Source of the DNA: JBHJGM01 sp050331815 | GTDB lineage: Bacteria > Verrucomicrobiota > Verrucomicrobiia > Opitutales > JBHJGM01 | DNA length: 64,000 nt | Reading direction: 5' to 3' | Assembly (NCBI GenBank): GCA_050331815.1 | Contig: JBHJGM010000004.1 | Location: 226,517 to 290,516 of the forward strand | Shown: positions 50,334-59,201 of the stretch, one piece after another | Position numbering within the stretch: the stretch's first letter is position 1 | Layout of the letters: each line of letters begins with the position of its first letter | The notes under the pieces: generated by a model | Told to the model about the DNA's origin: nothing | Seen by the model: the letters and a program-made list of their open reading frames with translations, nothing else | The model's database searches: none | Position numbers and translations under genes: made by a program

Positions 50334-51274
50334 GCGGCCCCGAGGTTGTGATTCTCTGTGGGGGTCCTTCGGATGAGCGGGAGGTTTCGCTGGTTTCTGG
50401 TCGCGCGGTTGCCGATGCGCTGGAAGGCCGCCGTGCGTGTCGGCGTATTGAGCTGGCTGAGTCCAGGCTCCCTGCCGATCTCGATCCGGCGGCGGTTGTA
50501 ATCTTCCCGGCGCTGCACGGAGCTTTTGGCGAGGACGGAGGCGTCCAGTCATTGCTGGAGGCGGGGGATTTTGCCTACGCAGGCAGTGATGCGACGTCCA
50601 GCAAACTGTGTATCCACAAATCTGAGACAAAAGCACGTGTCAGTGCGCATGGCGTGAAGGTCCTGCCCGGCCTATGCTTTGCAGCGGCGGCTTTACCCGA
50701 AGCTTCCAAAGTTATCGACGCACTTGGTGGCGATCTGGTGCTCAAGCCGGTCGACCACGGTAGCAGTCACGGATTGCGCTTTATTGAAAGTGAGGCAAGG
50801 CTGGCTGAAGCTCTGGCGGAATTTGAGAAGATTGACGGCGAGTGGCTTCTGGAGCCGCGTGTTCGAGGTCGTGAACTGAGCGTGGGCCTGCTTGGGGGTA
50901 AGGCGATGGGCGTTGTCGAGATCGAGCCGCAATCGGGTGCTTACGATTACCACAGTAAATACACCCGCGGAGCGACCCGGTATCACTGTCCGGCGGATCT
51001 GTCTGAGGCTTTGACGCAAGAAGTACAAATCGCTGCTGAAACCGCCTTCGCTGCCTGTGAATGCCGCGATTTTGGCCGCGTGGATTTTATGCTGTCAGCG
51101 GACGGCAATCCCTACTTCCTCGAAATCAACACGCTGCCTGGATTGACGCCAACGAGCCTGCTGCCCCGTAGTGCGGCTCAGTTTGGTTTCGATTTTCCAT
51201 CGCTGGTCGAGGCGATGCTGCAGCCATGCCTTGAACGATTTTCCCGCAAGGAGGTGGCCGACCATGTCCGCTAA
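50330..51274 (+). CDS. ddl: D-alanine--D-alanine ligase
   Basis: ATP-grasp enzyme making D-Ala-D-Ala for MurF. Segments: VVILCGGPSDEREVSLVSG at the N-terminus, FPALHGAFGEDGGVQSLLE, VLKPVDHGSSHGLRF in the ATP-grasp fold and FLEINTLPGLTPTSLLP near the end. 314 aa. It overlaps murCB by 4 bases and ftsQ by 11. Confidence 0.95.
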   Translation: MSGPEVVILCGGPSDEREVSLVSGRAVADALEGRRACRRIELAESRLPADLDPAAVVIFPALHGAFGEDGGVQSLLEAGDFAYAGSDATSSKLCIHKSETKARVSAHGVKVLPGLCFAAAALPEASKVIDALGGDLVLKPVDHGSSHGLRFIESEARLAEALAEFEKIDGEWLLEPRVRGRELSVGLLGGKAMGVVEIEPQSGAYDYHSKYTRGATRYHCPADLSEALTQEVQIAAETAFAACECRDFGRVDFMLSADGNPYFLEINTLPGLTPTSLLPRSAAQFGFDFPSLVEAMLQPCLERFSRKEVADHVR

Positions 51275-52208
51275 GCGCCGCAGTCGTGAGGAGACGGGTA
51301 CGCACTCGTGGCGCTCCATCGCTCAGGAAAATGCGCCCCGTGCCGTCAATCGCTCCGTGTTCGTCCCACGCCGTCGATTTACCCGCTGGCTGGCTGCTTT
51401 CTGCGTCTTGCTGGCAGCGGGGGCTGGCTTTGGCGTCTGGTACGTTGGCCAGCCGCTCCCTGCGACAAGGCCCGCGTTGACGGCTCGTGACACTCAAGTT
51501 CTGAGTCTGGCGGATTTTCAGTTTGAGACCGACGGGGTGCTGAGCCGGGACTGGGTCCTGCGCACGTTGCGGCTCGATCGGGGGCTGTCGGTGGAGGCGA
51601 TCGATATCTTTGCGGTCAAGCGTATGCTGGAGCGCGAGGGTCAGGTGCATCTGGCGGTGGTGGAGCGCCTCCCGTCCGGACCCTTGCGCATCCGTCTGGA
51701 GGAGCGACGTCCGGTTTTTCGACTGGGCCTGATTAACTCGCTAGGCCAACAGGAGATCGTGCTGGTCTCGGGAGATGGCCATGTGTATCGAGGAAGTGGA
51801 TACGCCACGTCCGCTTTGCGCAAGCTCCCGTTTTTGCGAGACGAAATTGTGGACCTTGCGCCGGGCGGCGGTTTTCTGCCGCTCAACGGTTTGCTCCCGG
51901 CGACCCAGCTGTGGCAGGAAGCCCGAGTTCGGCACCCGCGTCTGGCCCGGCACTGGCACAGTCTGCGCCGCGTGGGCGATCTTGTGGCCGGGGCCCACCC
52001 GGAGGCCTTTATCGAGGTGCACACTTTTTCGGGCGCGATTATCGTGTTTCGGCCATCTGTGTTCAGCGCGCAACTGGAGCGGCTGGAGGAGGTGCTTTTG
52101 CAGGCGCGACCAAGCGGCCTGCGGCACGGCGATCGGCTGGACCTGTCTTTTCGCGAGCCGGTTTTACGGGTGGCTGGCAATCAGCTGCAACGGGGTCCGT
52201 ATCCATAA
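51264..52208 (+). CDS. ftsQ: Cell division protein FtsQ
   Basis: A 314-aa bitopic division protein. A basic N-terminus (PRRRFTRW) precedes one helix (LAAFCVLLAAGAGFGVWYVG, about 46-65), then a periplasmic part with a POTRA-like region and FtsQ/DivIB features (VERLPSGPLRIRLEERRPVF). The ATG at 51264 follows AAGGAGGT with ideal spacing and overlaps ddl. Conservation is modest, so position between ddl and ftsA is part of the evidence. Confidence 0.85.
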   Translation: MSAKRRSREETGTHSWRSIAQENAPRAVNRSVFVPRRRFTRWLAAFCVLLAAGAGFGVWYVGQPLPATRPALTARDTQVLSLADFQFETDGVLSRDWVLRTLRLDRGLSVEAIDIFAVKRMLEREGQVHLAVVERLPSGPLRIRLEERRPVFRLGLINSLGQQEIVLVSGDGHVYRGSGYATSALRKLPFLRDEIVDLAPGGGFLPLNGLLPATQLWQEARVRHPRLARHWHSLRRVGDLVAGAHPEAFIEVHTFSGAIIVFRPSVFSAQLERLEEVLLQARPSGLRHGDRLDLSFREPVLRVAGNQLQRGPYP

Positions 52209-52232
52209 TTTGAAGACAAGGGAGGGGAATTT

Positions 52233-53462
52233 ATGAAAAGAAGGCGCATCCTGGGAGCGGTCGAGATTGGAACGGCGACCGTCACCGTCCTGGTGGCGGA
52301 GGTTGTCGAGGGCCAGTCGCTGAGCATTATCGGCATGGGCGAGTCAACCTCGCGTGGCGTCAAAAAGGGCGTCATCGAGGATTTTCGGGCGGCAACCCAC
52401 TGTGTCCATGCCGCTATCGACCGGGCCGAAGCTTCGGCGGGAACCGCCATCGACGCCATCTTTCTGGCGGTCAGCGGCCGACATCTGGATGGTTTTTTTC
52501 AAAGCGGTCAGTCCAACATCTCCGCTCCCGATGGTCTGGTCCGCGTGGGCGATGTGCTGCGCGCGGAAGAGAACGCCAAGAGCCGGGAATTGCCCGCCGG
52601 TCGTGTCTTTGTGCATCACATAAAGGGTGCTTACCGCATCGACGATCGCCCGACCAACAGTCCGGTGGGTCTGGCCGGCGCCCAGCTAAGCGCCTGCTAC
52701 TGGTCCGTCCATGCTGACGAGCGGCAGCTGCGCGACCTCATGCACCTGATCAACGGCTACGGTCTCAAGGTCGAGAACGTGGTTATCTCCAGCGTCGCCT
52801 CCGGTTGCGTAGTAGTTAACAAGATGGAGCGCCAGCAGGGGGCGCTCGTTCTGGACATCGGCTGCGGGACCACGGACTGGGCGCTCTTTCGTGACGGCCA
52901 CATCGTCCGCACTGGCGTGGTGGCGGTGGGTGGGGATCACCTGACCAACGATCTTGCCCTCGGGCTGCGTTTTCCGGCCCGCTTTGCCGAAAAGCAAAAG
53001 CTAGAGCATGGCTCAGCGCTCATCGAGGCAGATTCGAAAAGCGAAAAAGTCTGGCTGGTGGGCGACCGGCAAATCGGTGACCGTGAAGTATTCAAAAAAA
53101 CGATACAAGTGATTCTAAATGCCCGCGTCAGCGAGCTGCTCGAAGTGGTGAAGGCACAGTTGGGCACCATGCTGGACCCGGCGGAGATCCCGGTCGGCGC
53201 GGTCTTGACCGGTGGCACCGCACATCTGCCCGGTATCTGCGAGGTGGCTGAAACTGTCTTCGGCATGCCCGCGCGCGTGGGGCAGCATCCGGGCTCCATT
53301 GGCGAGGAGCTGCGCCGTCCCGAGGTCTCCACGCCATTGGGATTGCTGCATTTTGCGATTACCGATCAACGCGCGCAGGACGATGTGTCTCGAGCCGAGA
53401 CCGAGCCCGGACTCTGGCGCCGCTTTTCAAAAATCTTCCAGGCCGCCGCGGTTGCTGACTAA
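52233..53462 (+). CDS. ftsA: Cell division protein FtsA
   Basis: Actin-like ATPase that tethers FtsZ to the membrane. Actin-fold motifs are VEIGTATVTVLVAEV (phosphate 1) and LVLDIGCGTTDWALF (phosphate 2), with VLTGGTAHLPGICE (adenosine). A C-terminal amphipathic helix (GLWRRFSKIFQ) would insert in the membrane. 409 aa; AGGGAGGGG precedes ATG 52233. Confidence 0.95.
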   Translation: MKRRRILGAVEIGTATVTVLVAEVVEGQSLSIIGMGESTSRGVKKGVIEDFRAATHCVHAAIDRAEASAGTAIDAIFLAVSGRHLDGFFQSGQSNISAPDGLVRVGDVLRAEENAKSRELPAGRVFVHHIKGAYRIDDRPTNSPVGLAGAQLSACYWSVHADERQLRDLMHLINGYGLKVENVVISSVASGCVVVNKMERQQGALVLDIGCGTTDWALFRDGHIVRTGVVAVGGDHLTNDLALGLRFPARFAEKQKLEHGSALIEADSKSEKVWLVGDRQIGDREVFKKTIQVILNARVSELLEVVKAQLGTMLDPAEIPVGAVLTGGTAHLPGICEVAETVFGMPARVGQHPGSIGEELRRPEVSTPLGLLHFAITDQRAQDDVSRAETEPGLWRRFSKIFQAAAVAD

Positions 53463-53498
53463 ACGACTTTTTTCACACACCCGAGGGAGCACGCGCAC

Positions 53499-54848
53499 AT
53501 GGACGGAGGTAAACTGAAGTTTGAAAAAACAACCGAGATGGCGGCTTCGAGCGAAACCGCTCTGACGCTAAAAATCGTGGGTGTGGGCGGCGGTGGAACC
53601 AACACAGTGGACCGTCTGCGCTTGGAAAGTGCCGGTCGCGCGCATCTGGCTGCGGTCAATACCGATGCGCAGGCGTTGGCCCAGTCACCGATTTCCGAGA
53701 AAGTGTTGGTGGGGCGCAAGCTGACCCGCGGGCTCTCTACGGGCGGAGAAAGCAGCCTGGGCCAAGCGGCGGCGGAGGCGGATGAGGCGCACCTGCGCGC
53801 ACTTGTGAAAGGGTGCGACCTTGTTTTTGTGGTCGCCGGTTTGGGGGGCGGGACCGGCAGCGGTGCCGCACCGGTTCTGGCCCGCGTGGCCCGCGAGCAG
53901 GACGCTATGGTGCTGGCCTTTGTCACTTTGCCCTTCGCCGTGGAGGGTGCGCGACGCATGAAACAGGCTGAGCAAGCGCTGGTGGAATTACGTGAATCCT
54001 GCGATGCCGTTATACCGTTGCCCAATGACCTCTTGCTTCAACAGGTCGAGGAAGAGGCCAGCGTGCTGGATGCTTTTCAACGCGCCGACGAATGGATAGC
54101 CTGCGGCATTCACTCGATTTGCGATCTGCTGTTGCGCACCGGCCTGATCAACCTCGACTTTGCGGCCCTGCGGCGTGCCTTCGAGCGCCAGGGCGGCAAA
54201 ACGCTCTTTGGCATTGGACGGGCGGAGGGCCCCGAAGCCGCGCGCAAGGCCGTGGAGAAGCTGCTGATGTGCCCGCTTTTGCACACCACCAACATGGCGC
54301 GCCGCGCCGACAGCCTCCTGGTCAACATCACCGGCGGCACCGATCTTTCACTGCAGCAGGTGAACCAGATTGTGGCCCAGGTTTCCGAACGCTTTGCCAG
54401 CCGTGAACAGTGCGTCTTGGGAGCGGTGATTGAGGACAGCTGGCGTGAGCGCGTTGAGATTTGCCTCATCGGCACCACCGAGCTCGATCCGGGGCGCACG
54501 CGCATTCCCGTACGGCGTCCGGCCTGGCCACCGACGCATAAGGTGGAACCGCCAGCCACGGCGAAGGAGCAGCCCTCGGTCATGCTTACGGAACCGGTGC
54601 CTGACCCGGTCGACGTGCCGTTCGACTTGGATGGTTCAGCGCCAGCGTCCAAGCGTTCGAACCTCAAGGTACACGCTTCGAAGCTCTCGCGCAGGAAGGC
54701 GACCCCAACCGATTCGCAGGAGGAATTTATCTTCGCATCCGAAAAAGAGCAGCGCGGTTACTTCGACCACACCGAGCGCAACCTTTTCGAAGGTGCGGAC
54801 CTCGATGTGCCAACGTACCTGAGGCGGGGCATCCGTATCCAGGTTTGA
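53499..54848 (+). CDS. ftsZ: Cell division protein FtsZ, with an altered T7 catalytic loop
   Basis: Tubulin-like GTPase that forms the Z ring, 449 aa. The GTP site is present: GVGGGGTNTVD, NTDAQAL and the tubulin signature GGGTGSG at 116-122. The T7 loop, normally NxDFAD, reads N218-L-D220-F-A-A223: the second catalytic Asp (E. coli D212) is Ala, encoded by GCC at 54165-54167. A long linker (about 335-430) precedes a conserved C-terminal peptide, DVPTYLRRGIRI, for FtsA binding. The start is ATG 53499 with GAGGGAG upstream, 36 bases after ftsA. The gene is intact, with no sign of pseudogenisation. Confidence 0.95.
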   Translation: MDGGKLKFEKTTEMAASSETALTLKIVGVGGGGTNTVDRLRLESAGRAHLAAVNTDAQALAQSPISEKVLVGRKLTRGLSTGGESSLGQAAAEADEAHLRALVKGCDLVFVVAGLGGGTGSGAAPVLARVAREQDAMVLAFVTLPFAVEGARRMKQAEQALVELRESCDAVIPLPNDLLLQQVEEEASVLDAFQRADEWIACGIHSICDLLLRTGLINLDFAALRRAFERQGGKTLFGIGRAEGPEAARKAVEKLLMCPLLHTTNMARRADSLLVNITGGTDLSLQQVNQIVAQVSERFASREQCVLGAVIEDSWRERVEICLIGTTELDPGRTRIPVRRPAWPPTHKVEPPATAKEQPSVMLTEPVPDPVDVPFDLDGSAPASKRSNLKVHASKLSRRKATPTDSQEEFIFASEKEQRGYFDHTERNLFEGADLDVPTYLRRGIRIQV

Positions 54849-54888
54849 ATACGATGCTGCAACGGATGCTGTCGCCGCAGGCTCTCCC

Positions 54889-55983
54889 GTGAAGATCCTC
54901 TTTTTTCAGGACTACCTTCGGCAGGGTGGTACCGAGACGCAGACGCTCTTCCTGGCGCGCGGCTTTCGCGATGTGGGCGCGCAGGTGAAGATCGTTACCT
55001 TTCGACCCGGTGGCGCGCTTGCTCCGCAGCTTGAGTCATCTGGATTGGAGCATCAGACGCTGCAGCCATTCGATACGGGTATCAACGGTTTTGCCCCAGG
55101 TTGGCAACGGGCGGTGCGCCAGTTTGATCCGGATATCGTAGTTCTCATGGGCCGCATGGCCAATGCCCTGGGCTGGCGTATCAAAAAACTCAGTACGAAG
55201 GCCTCCGTCGTGGCCACTGCCCGCACCGGCAAAAGCTTTTCGAAGGCCTACCGAAAAACGTTCGCGGCAGCCTCCGCGATCGTGGCCAATTCATGCTGGG
55301 CGGCCGACCGCGTAGCGCTGGCCGGTGGTGAGCCTGCGCACACCCATGTGATCCACAACGGCTTTGCCCGCGATTGGAACGATCCCGAGGCCATTCATGA
55401 ACGCATCGCGACCCGCCTGGACGCTGGCGTTGGTGACGGTGCATGCGTCTTTTTGAGCGTGGCGGCGTTTCGTCCCGGCAAGGGTCAGGAGACGCTGATT
55501 CGTTTATTTGGTGGCCTGCGAAGCGAGCGCCCTTGGCAGCTGTGGATGGTGGGTGACGGCGTTCGCCGGGCCGCCTGCGAAGCACTTGTGCGCAAGCTGG
55601 GCATGCAAGGGCGGGTGCGTTTCTGGGGCAGTCAGCCCAAGCCACGCCCGTATTACGCGGGGGCCGATTGCGCCGTGCATGCCTCGCGCACCGAGAGTCT
55701 GCCCAATTTTCTGGTTGAAGCCCAGACAGCTTCCTTGCCGGTGATCGCCATGCGCGCGGGTGGCGTCAACGAGACGTTTCAACCCGGCGAAAGCGGCTTT
55801 CTCCACGACCAGGGTGACTTCGCGGGCTTTGTCGATTCGCTGAAACTCCTGCTTGAGGACGCCGAGCTGAGGCACCGCATGGGGGAAGCCGGAGCGGTGT
55901 TTGCCCGTAGCGCCTTCAACCCTAAGGCGAGCGTAGAAGCTTACCTCGAGCTCTTTCGTAAGCTGCGTTTGGAAGGCCGTTGA
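54889..55983 (+). CDS. GT4 family glycosyltransferase
   Basis: A 364-aa retaining glycosyltransferase with a GT-B fold. The N-terminal segment MKILFFQDYLRQGGTETQTL matches GT4 openings; the C-terminal half has FLSVAAFRPGKGQETLI, LWMVGDGVRR and the donor-site motif SRTESLPNFLVEAQTASLP. It likely adds a sugar to a cell-surface polymer; donor and acceptor are unknown. It starts at GTG 54889, 40 bases after ftsZ, so it may share the dcw transcript. Confidence 0.88.
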   Translation: MKILFFQDYLRQGGTETQTLFLARGFRDVGAQVKIVTFRPGGALAPQLESSGLEHQTLQPFDTGINGFAPGWQRAVRQFDPDIVVLMGRMANALGWRIKKLSTKASVVATARTGKSFSKAYRKTFAAASAIVANSCWAADRVALAGGEPAHTHVIHNGFARDWNDPEAIHERIATRLDAGVGDGACVFLSVAAFRPGKGQETLIRLFGGLRSERPWQLWMVGDGVRRAACEALVRKLGMQGRVRFWGSQPKPRPYYAGADCAVHASRTESLPNFLVEAQTASLPVIAMRAGGVNETFQPGESGFLHDQGDFAGFVDSLKLLLEDAELRHRMGEAGAVFARSAFNPKASVEAYLELFRKLRLEGR

Positions 55984-55988
55984 GATGG

Positions 55989-56711
55989 CTACGCCGTGAC
56001 TACATCGGCCTCGGCTCGCTCGACAAAGAGCCCATCGCGCATGGGCAGGACGGCGTCGCAAGTCTTGGCCAGATCCGGGTTGTGCGTCACGATCACCGTG
56101 GCCTGTCCCTGTTCGTGACAGATGCGCGCGAGCAGTTCAAAGATGCGCTCGGAGTTGGCCAGGTCGAGGTTGCCCGTCGGCTCGTCGGCCAGAAGCAAAG
56201 CGGGTTCGTTGGCCAGGGCACGGGCGATGGCCACGCGCTGTTGCTCGCCTCCGGAAAGCCGAGTGACCAAACGCTTTGCCTTCGCCTCCAGTCCAACTTC
56301 TTTCAGCAGGTCGAGCGCACGCGTCTTGCATTCGTCGAGTGGGCGTTTGGCCAGCTTGCGCATGGGTAGCATCACGTTTTCCTGCGCGGTAAACTCTGGC
56401 AATAAGAAGTGGAATTGGAAGACGAAGCCGATGTGGCGATTGCGCGCGGCTGTTCGCTCATCGTCGTTGGCTTTGGCCATGTTTTGGCCACCGATCCAGA
56501 TCTCGCCCTGGTCGGGCCGATCCAACAAGCCTAGCAAGTACAGCAGCGTACTTTTGCCGCAGCCGCTTGGGCCCACAATCGAGTATAATTTGTGCGAGTG
56601 CACATCCAGATCGATGCCGCGCAGCACATGAATGCGATTCTCTCCCGTGCCTAGAAACCGATGTAATCCACGGGTGCGCAGCGCGGGTGCGTTTGTGCTC
56701 AGGTCACTCAT
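55989..56711 (-). CDS. LolD/MacB-type ABC transporter ATPase
   Basis: A 240-aa ATPase. Walker A GPSGCGKST, the Q-loop FVFQFHFLLPEFTA, the signature RLSGGEQQRVAIARALANEP and Walker B LLLADEPTGNLD are clear. It is of the LolD/MacB/FtsE group that powers mechanotransmitting permeases. Its ATG overlaps the permease stop by 4 bases. Being behind a MacA-like and a TolC-like gene, it more likely powers efflux than lipoprotein release. Confidence 0.93.
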   Translation of the reverse strand: MSDLSTNAPALRTRGLHRFLGTGENRIHVLRGIDLDVHSHKLYSIVGPSGCGKSTLLYLLGLLDRPDQGEIWIGGQNMAKANDDERTAARNRHIGFVFQFHFLLPEFTAQENVMLPMRKLAKRPLDECKTRALDLLKEVGLEAKAKRLVTRLSGGEQQRVAIARALANEPALLLADEPTGNLDLANSERIFELLARICHEQGQATVIVTHNPDLAKTCDAVLPMRDGLFVERAEADVVTA

Positions 56712-57961
56712 CCGGCGGCTCCCCGTATGACGGTGCCGGGCTCCAGCGCGGCGGCTTTACGCGCGGGCAAATAACTGGCGATCATGACGACTACCGTCGC
56801 AGCCAGTACCGCCACCAGGTAATGCCAGGGCGACCAATACACGACGAAATGATCGGTGGTAAAGATGCCGCGAATGCGCAGCGGGATGTTCGAAATGCCC
56901 CAGGTGATCAGCGCTCCAAAGCCGCAACCAAAGATCGAGCCCAGCGTAAGCACGATGATCCCCTGGTTGAGAAAGATGCGCGTAATGTCGCCTCGGGTGT
57001 AACCCATCGAGCGCAGGATCGCGATCTCGTGACGTTTCTCCATCACGATGATCGCGAGTGTATTAAAAATGCCCAAGCCTGAGATCAGGATGATGGCCGA
57101 GATGGTCAGCCCCGACGACACCCGTAGCGCCTGAAATACATCGAGCCAGACTTTTTCGCGCTCCTGCCAGGCGATGGCTACGTGCCGGATGTTCTCCTCG
57201 ATGTGCTGGGCCGTCTCCACCGCGCGGGTGTTGTCCTTCAGGCTCACTTGCAGGAGGCTTACGCCAAAGTGTTCCTGCAGGATGAAGCGCGCCTCCGGCA
57301 TGTGCACGAAGAGTCGCCGCTTGTCCACGTGCTCGACGCCGCTTTCAAAGATGGCCGAGACGCGGTAACGGTCGCGATTGCCGCCGTAGGAGATTGTGAC
57401 GACATCGCCGGGCTCCACATCCAGACGCACGGCCAAACGCGAACCGATGACGACGCCTTTGGGGTTGTTGCGGAAGTCCTCCAGGTGACCGAGAATGATC
57501 TGCTTCTCCAGTTCGGAAACCGTCAGGTGACTGGGTAGATCGATGCCGTGCAGCCGCGCGTCCTGTGTGCGGAAGTTGCTGTCCACTTCCACGTTGCCAC
57601 GCAGGATGGGCGACACGCCCGCCACGTTGGTGAAGCGCTCGATCGCCTCCACGATCTCACCGGGGTGCGCGATCCCGTCCTCGTAGCGGCGGTTCTCGCC
57701 CACGGCCACCCGGGTCGTGCGCATGCTCGGGTTGTCGGTGGTGATAGTCATGACCGACATGCGGTTTTGGAAGCGGTCCTGAATGCGGACTGCTCCGTCG
57801 GTACCCAGAATCGTCCGGATGTAAAATGTCTCGAAGCCTGCGGTCTGTGCCTGGGTGGCGATGAACAGCCCCACGCCAAAAACGATGCCCGCCAGGCTCA
57901 TGAGCATGGCACGCTTTTTTGCCAGAAGCAGGCGGATCGCAATCGCGAGGTTGGTGTTCAT
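56708..57961 (-). CDS. FtsX/LolC/MacB-type ABC transporter permease
   Basis: A 417-aa membrane protein with one N-terminal helix (AMLMSLAGIVFGVGLFIATQ), a large periplasmic domain (about 40-275) and three C-terminal helices (GLTISAIILISGLGIFNTLA and two more), with the RHEIAILRSMGYTRGDI coupling segment. This is the MacB/LolC layout. The ATPase is encoded separately next to it. It likely works with the MacA-like adaptor and TolC-like channel in this operon. Confidence 0.92.
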   Translation of the reverse strand: MNTNLAIAIRLLLAKKRAMLMSLAGIVFGVGLFIATQAQTAGFETFYIRTILGTDGAVRIQDRFQNRMSVMTITTDNPSMRTTRVAVGENRRYEDGIAHPGEIVEAIERFTNVAGVSPILRGNVEVDSNFRTQDARLHGIDLPSHLTVSELEKQIILGHLEDFRNNPKGVVIGSRLAVRLDVEPGDVVTISYGGNRDRYRVSAIFESGVEHVDKRRLFVHMPEARFILQEHFGVSLLQVSLKDNTRAVETAQHIEENIRHVAIAWQEREKVWLDVFQALRVSSGLTISAIILISGLGIFNTLAIIVMEKRHEIAILRSMGYTRGDITRIFLNQGIIVLTLGSIFGCGFGALITWGISNIPLRIRGIFTTDHFVVYWSPWHYLVAVLAATVVVMIASYLPARKAAALEPGTVIRGAAG

Positions 57962-58025
57962 GGGGACGATTGCAAAGACAGCCGTGCGCGCCCTGGGTGC
58001 CGCGGCGGGTGGGGACTTGGCTCAG

Positions 58026-59201
58026 TTAATTCGCGCTGCCAAAGAGCTTTTCGCGCTCGGTAACGTCTTCGACGGTTACGTAGTCGCCCTCGCGGAAAAG
58101 ATCGAGGTCTTCCAAAATGACGTGTTCGCCGGGCTCCAAGCCGCGGATGATCTCCGCCGACTCGAGGTTGATGAAGCCGCGCTGCACCTCGCGAATCTCC
58201 ACCTTGCCCACCCGGTCGACCACAAAGACGCTGTCGCCGAGCAAGGCGCGCCGGGGAATCACCACGGATTTCTGGTTCTCGCCCGCGATGAAGCTGACCT
58301 CGCCAGTCATGCCCGGGCGCAGTTGCACGGATTTCTGATTCTCCACCTGCACAATCGAGGTGAAGCGCTGCGTGGTTACGTCGCTGCCGGGCAGGATCTG
58401 CGTGACCCGACCCTGGAGGATGCGTCCGCCGTGGGCGAAAAAGCGAACCATCGCCTGGGTGTCCTCACGTAGGATGCCAATGTCCTCCTGGTTGACCTGC
58501 ACTTCGATCTTTTGGTCCAGGCTGATGATCCGCGCCACCCGAAAACCACGGCTCATCAAGTCCCCCGGGTGGGCGAGCACGTCGGTGATCACGCCATCGA
58601 AAGGGGCCCGGATGGTCAGGCGATCCATGTCATCGTTCAGGCGCGCCAGCTCGTTTTTGTGAATTTCGCGCTGGGTCTCAAGTTCCTTGGTGCGCGTTTC
58701 GATCATCGAAAACATCTCGCCGACTTCGCTCTCCAACTCGCGCACGGCCATCTGCGTGGTGGCGTCCTGTTTGAGCAGTTCGCGCTCACTTTGGAGCTGT
58801 TCGCGGAGGGTGGTCAGCTTGATCTGCTCGGGCGATTCCTTGTCGAGTTCCTGCTCGACCTTTTGTAGTTCCAATTCGGTCGCGCGGATTTGGAAGGGCA
58901 GGTCACCCGGGTCGATCGATGCGAGGGCTTCGCCGCGCGTGACTTCCAGCCCGGCCTTCAAACGGCTGGATTTGATAAAGCCGCTGCCCGGGCTGAGCAG
59001 GTGAGTGTCTACCTCTGGGCGGACCATGGCCGAGCCCGACACCGATTTGATAATCGTGCCCACTTCGGCGCGCACGACGAGCGCCTCGGTCTTGAGCTGA
59101 TCGACGACGATAAAATAGATGCCGGCACCGACTGCCAGCATCAGCGTCAGCTTAATCAGCCAGCCGATTTTCGAGCGAAAGAGAGTCTTGATAATAGGCA
59201 A
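58026..59201 (-). CDS. MacA/HlyD-type periplasmic adaptor protein
   Basis: A 391-aa membrane-fusion protein with one N-terminal helix (LTLMLAVGAGIYFIVV), a coiled-coil hairpin (about 100-180), barrel-sandwich parts (IRAPFDGVITDVLAHPGD) and a beta-barrel/membrane-proximal end. It bridges the permease and TolC. I chose the TTG at 59201, which has GGAGG upstream; a GTG at 59225 is also in frame. Either start overlaps the end of the TolC-like gene. Confidence 0.9.
   Translation of the reverse strand: MPIIKTLFRSKIGWLIKLTLMLAVGAGIYFIVVDQLKTEALVVRAEVGTIIKSVSGSAMVRPEVDTHLLSPGSGFIKSSRLKAGLEVTRGEALASIDPGDLPFQIRATELELQKVEQELDKESPEQIKLTTLREQLQSERELLKQDATTQMAVRELESEVGEMFSMIETRTKELETQREIHKNELARLNDDMDRLTIRAPFDGVITDVLAHPGDLMSRGFRVARIISLDQKIEVQVNQEDIGILREDTQAMVRFFAHGGRILQGRVTQILPGSDVTTQRFTSIVQVENQKSVQLRPGMTGEVSFIAGENQKSVVIPRRALLGDSVFVVDRVGKVEIREVQRGFINLESAEIIRGLEPGEHVILEDLDLFREGDYVTVEDVTEREKLFGSAN

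Noticed and set aside
54150..54167. FtsZ T7-loop change as a sign of a pseudogene
   Set aside because: The frame is full length, with intact GTP-binding motifs and C-terminal peptide, so the change is more likely real and functional than decay.
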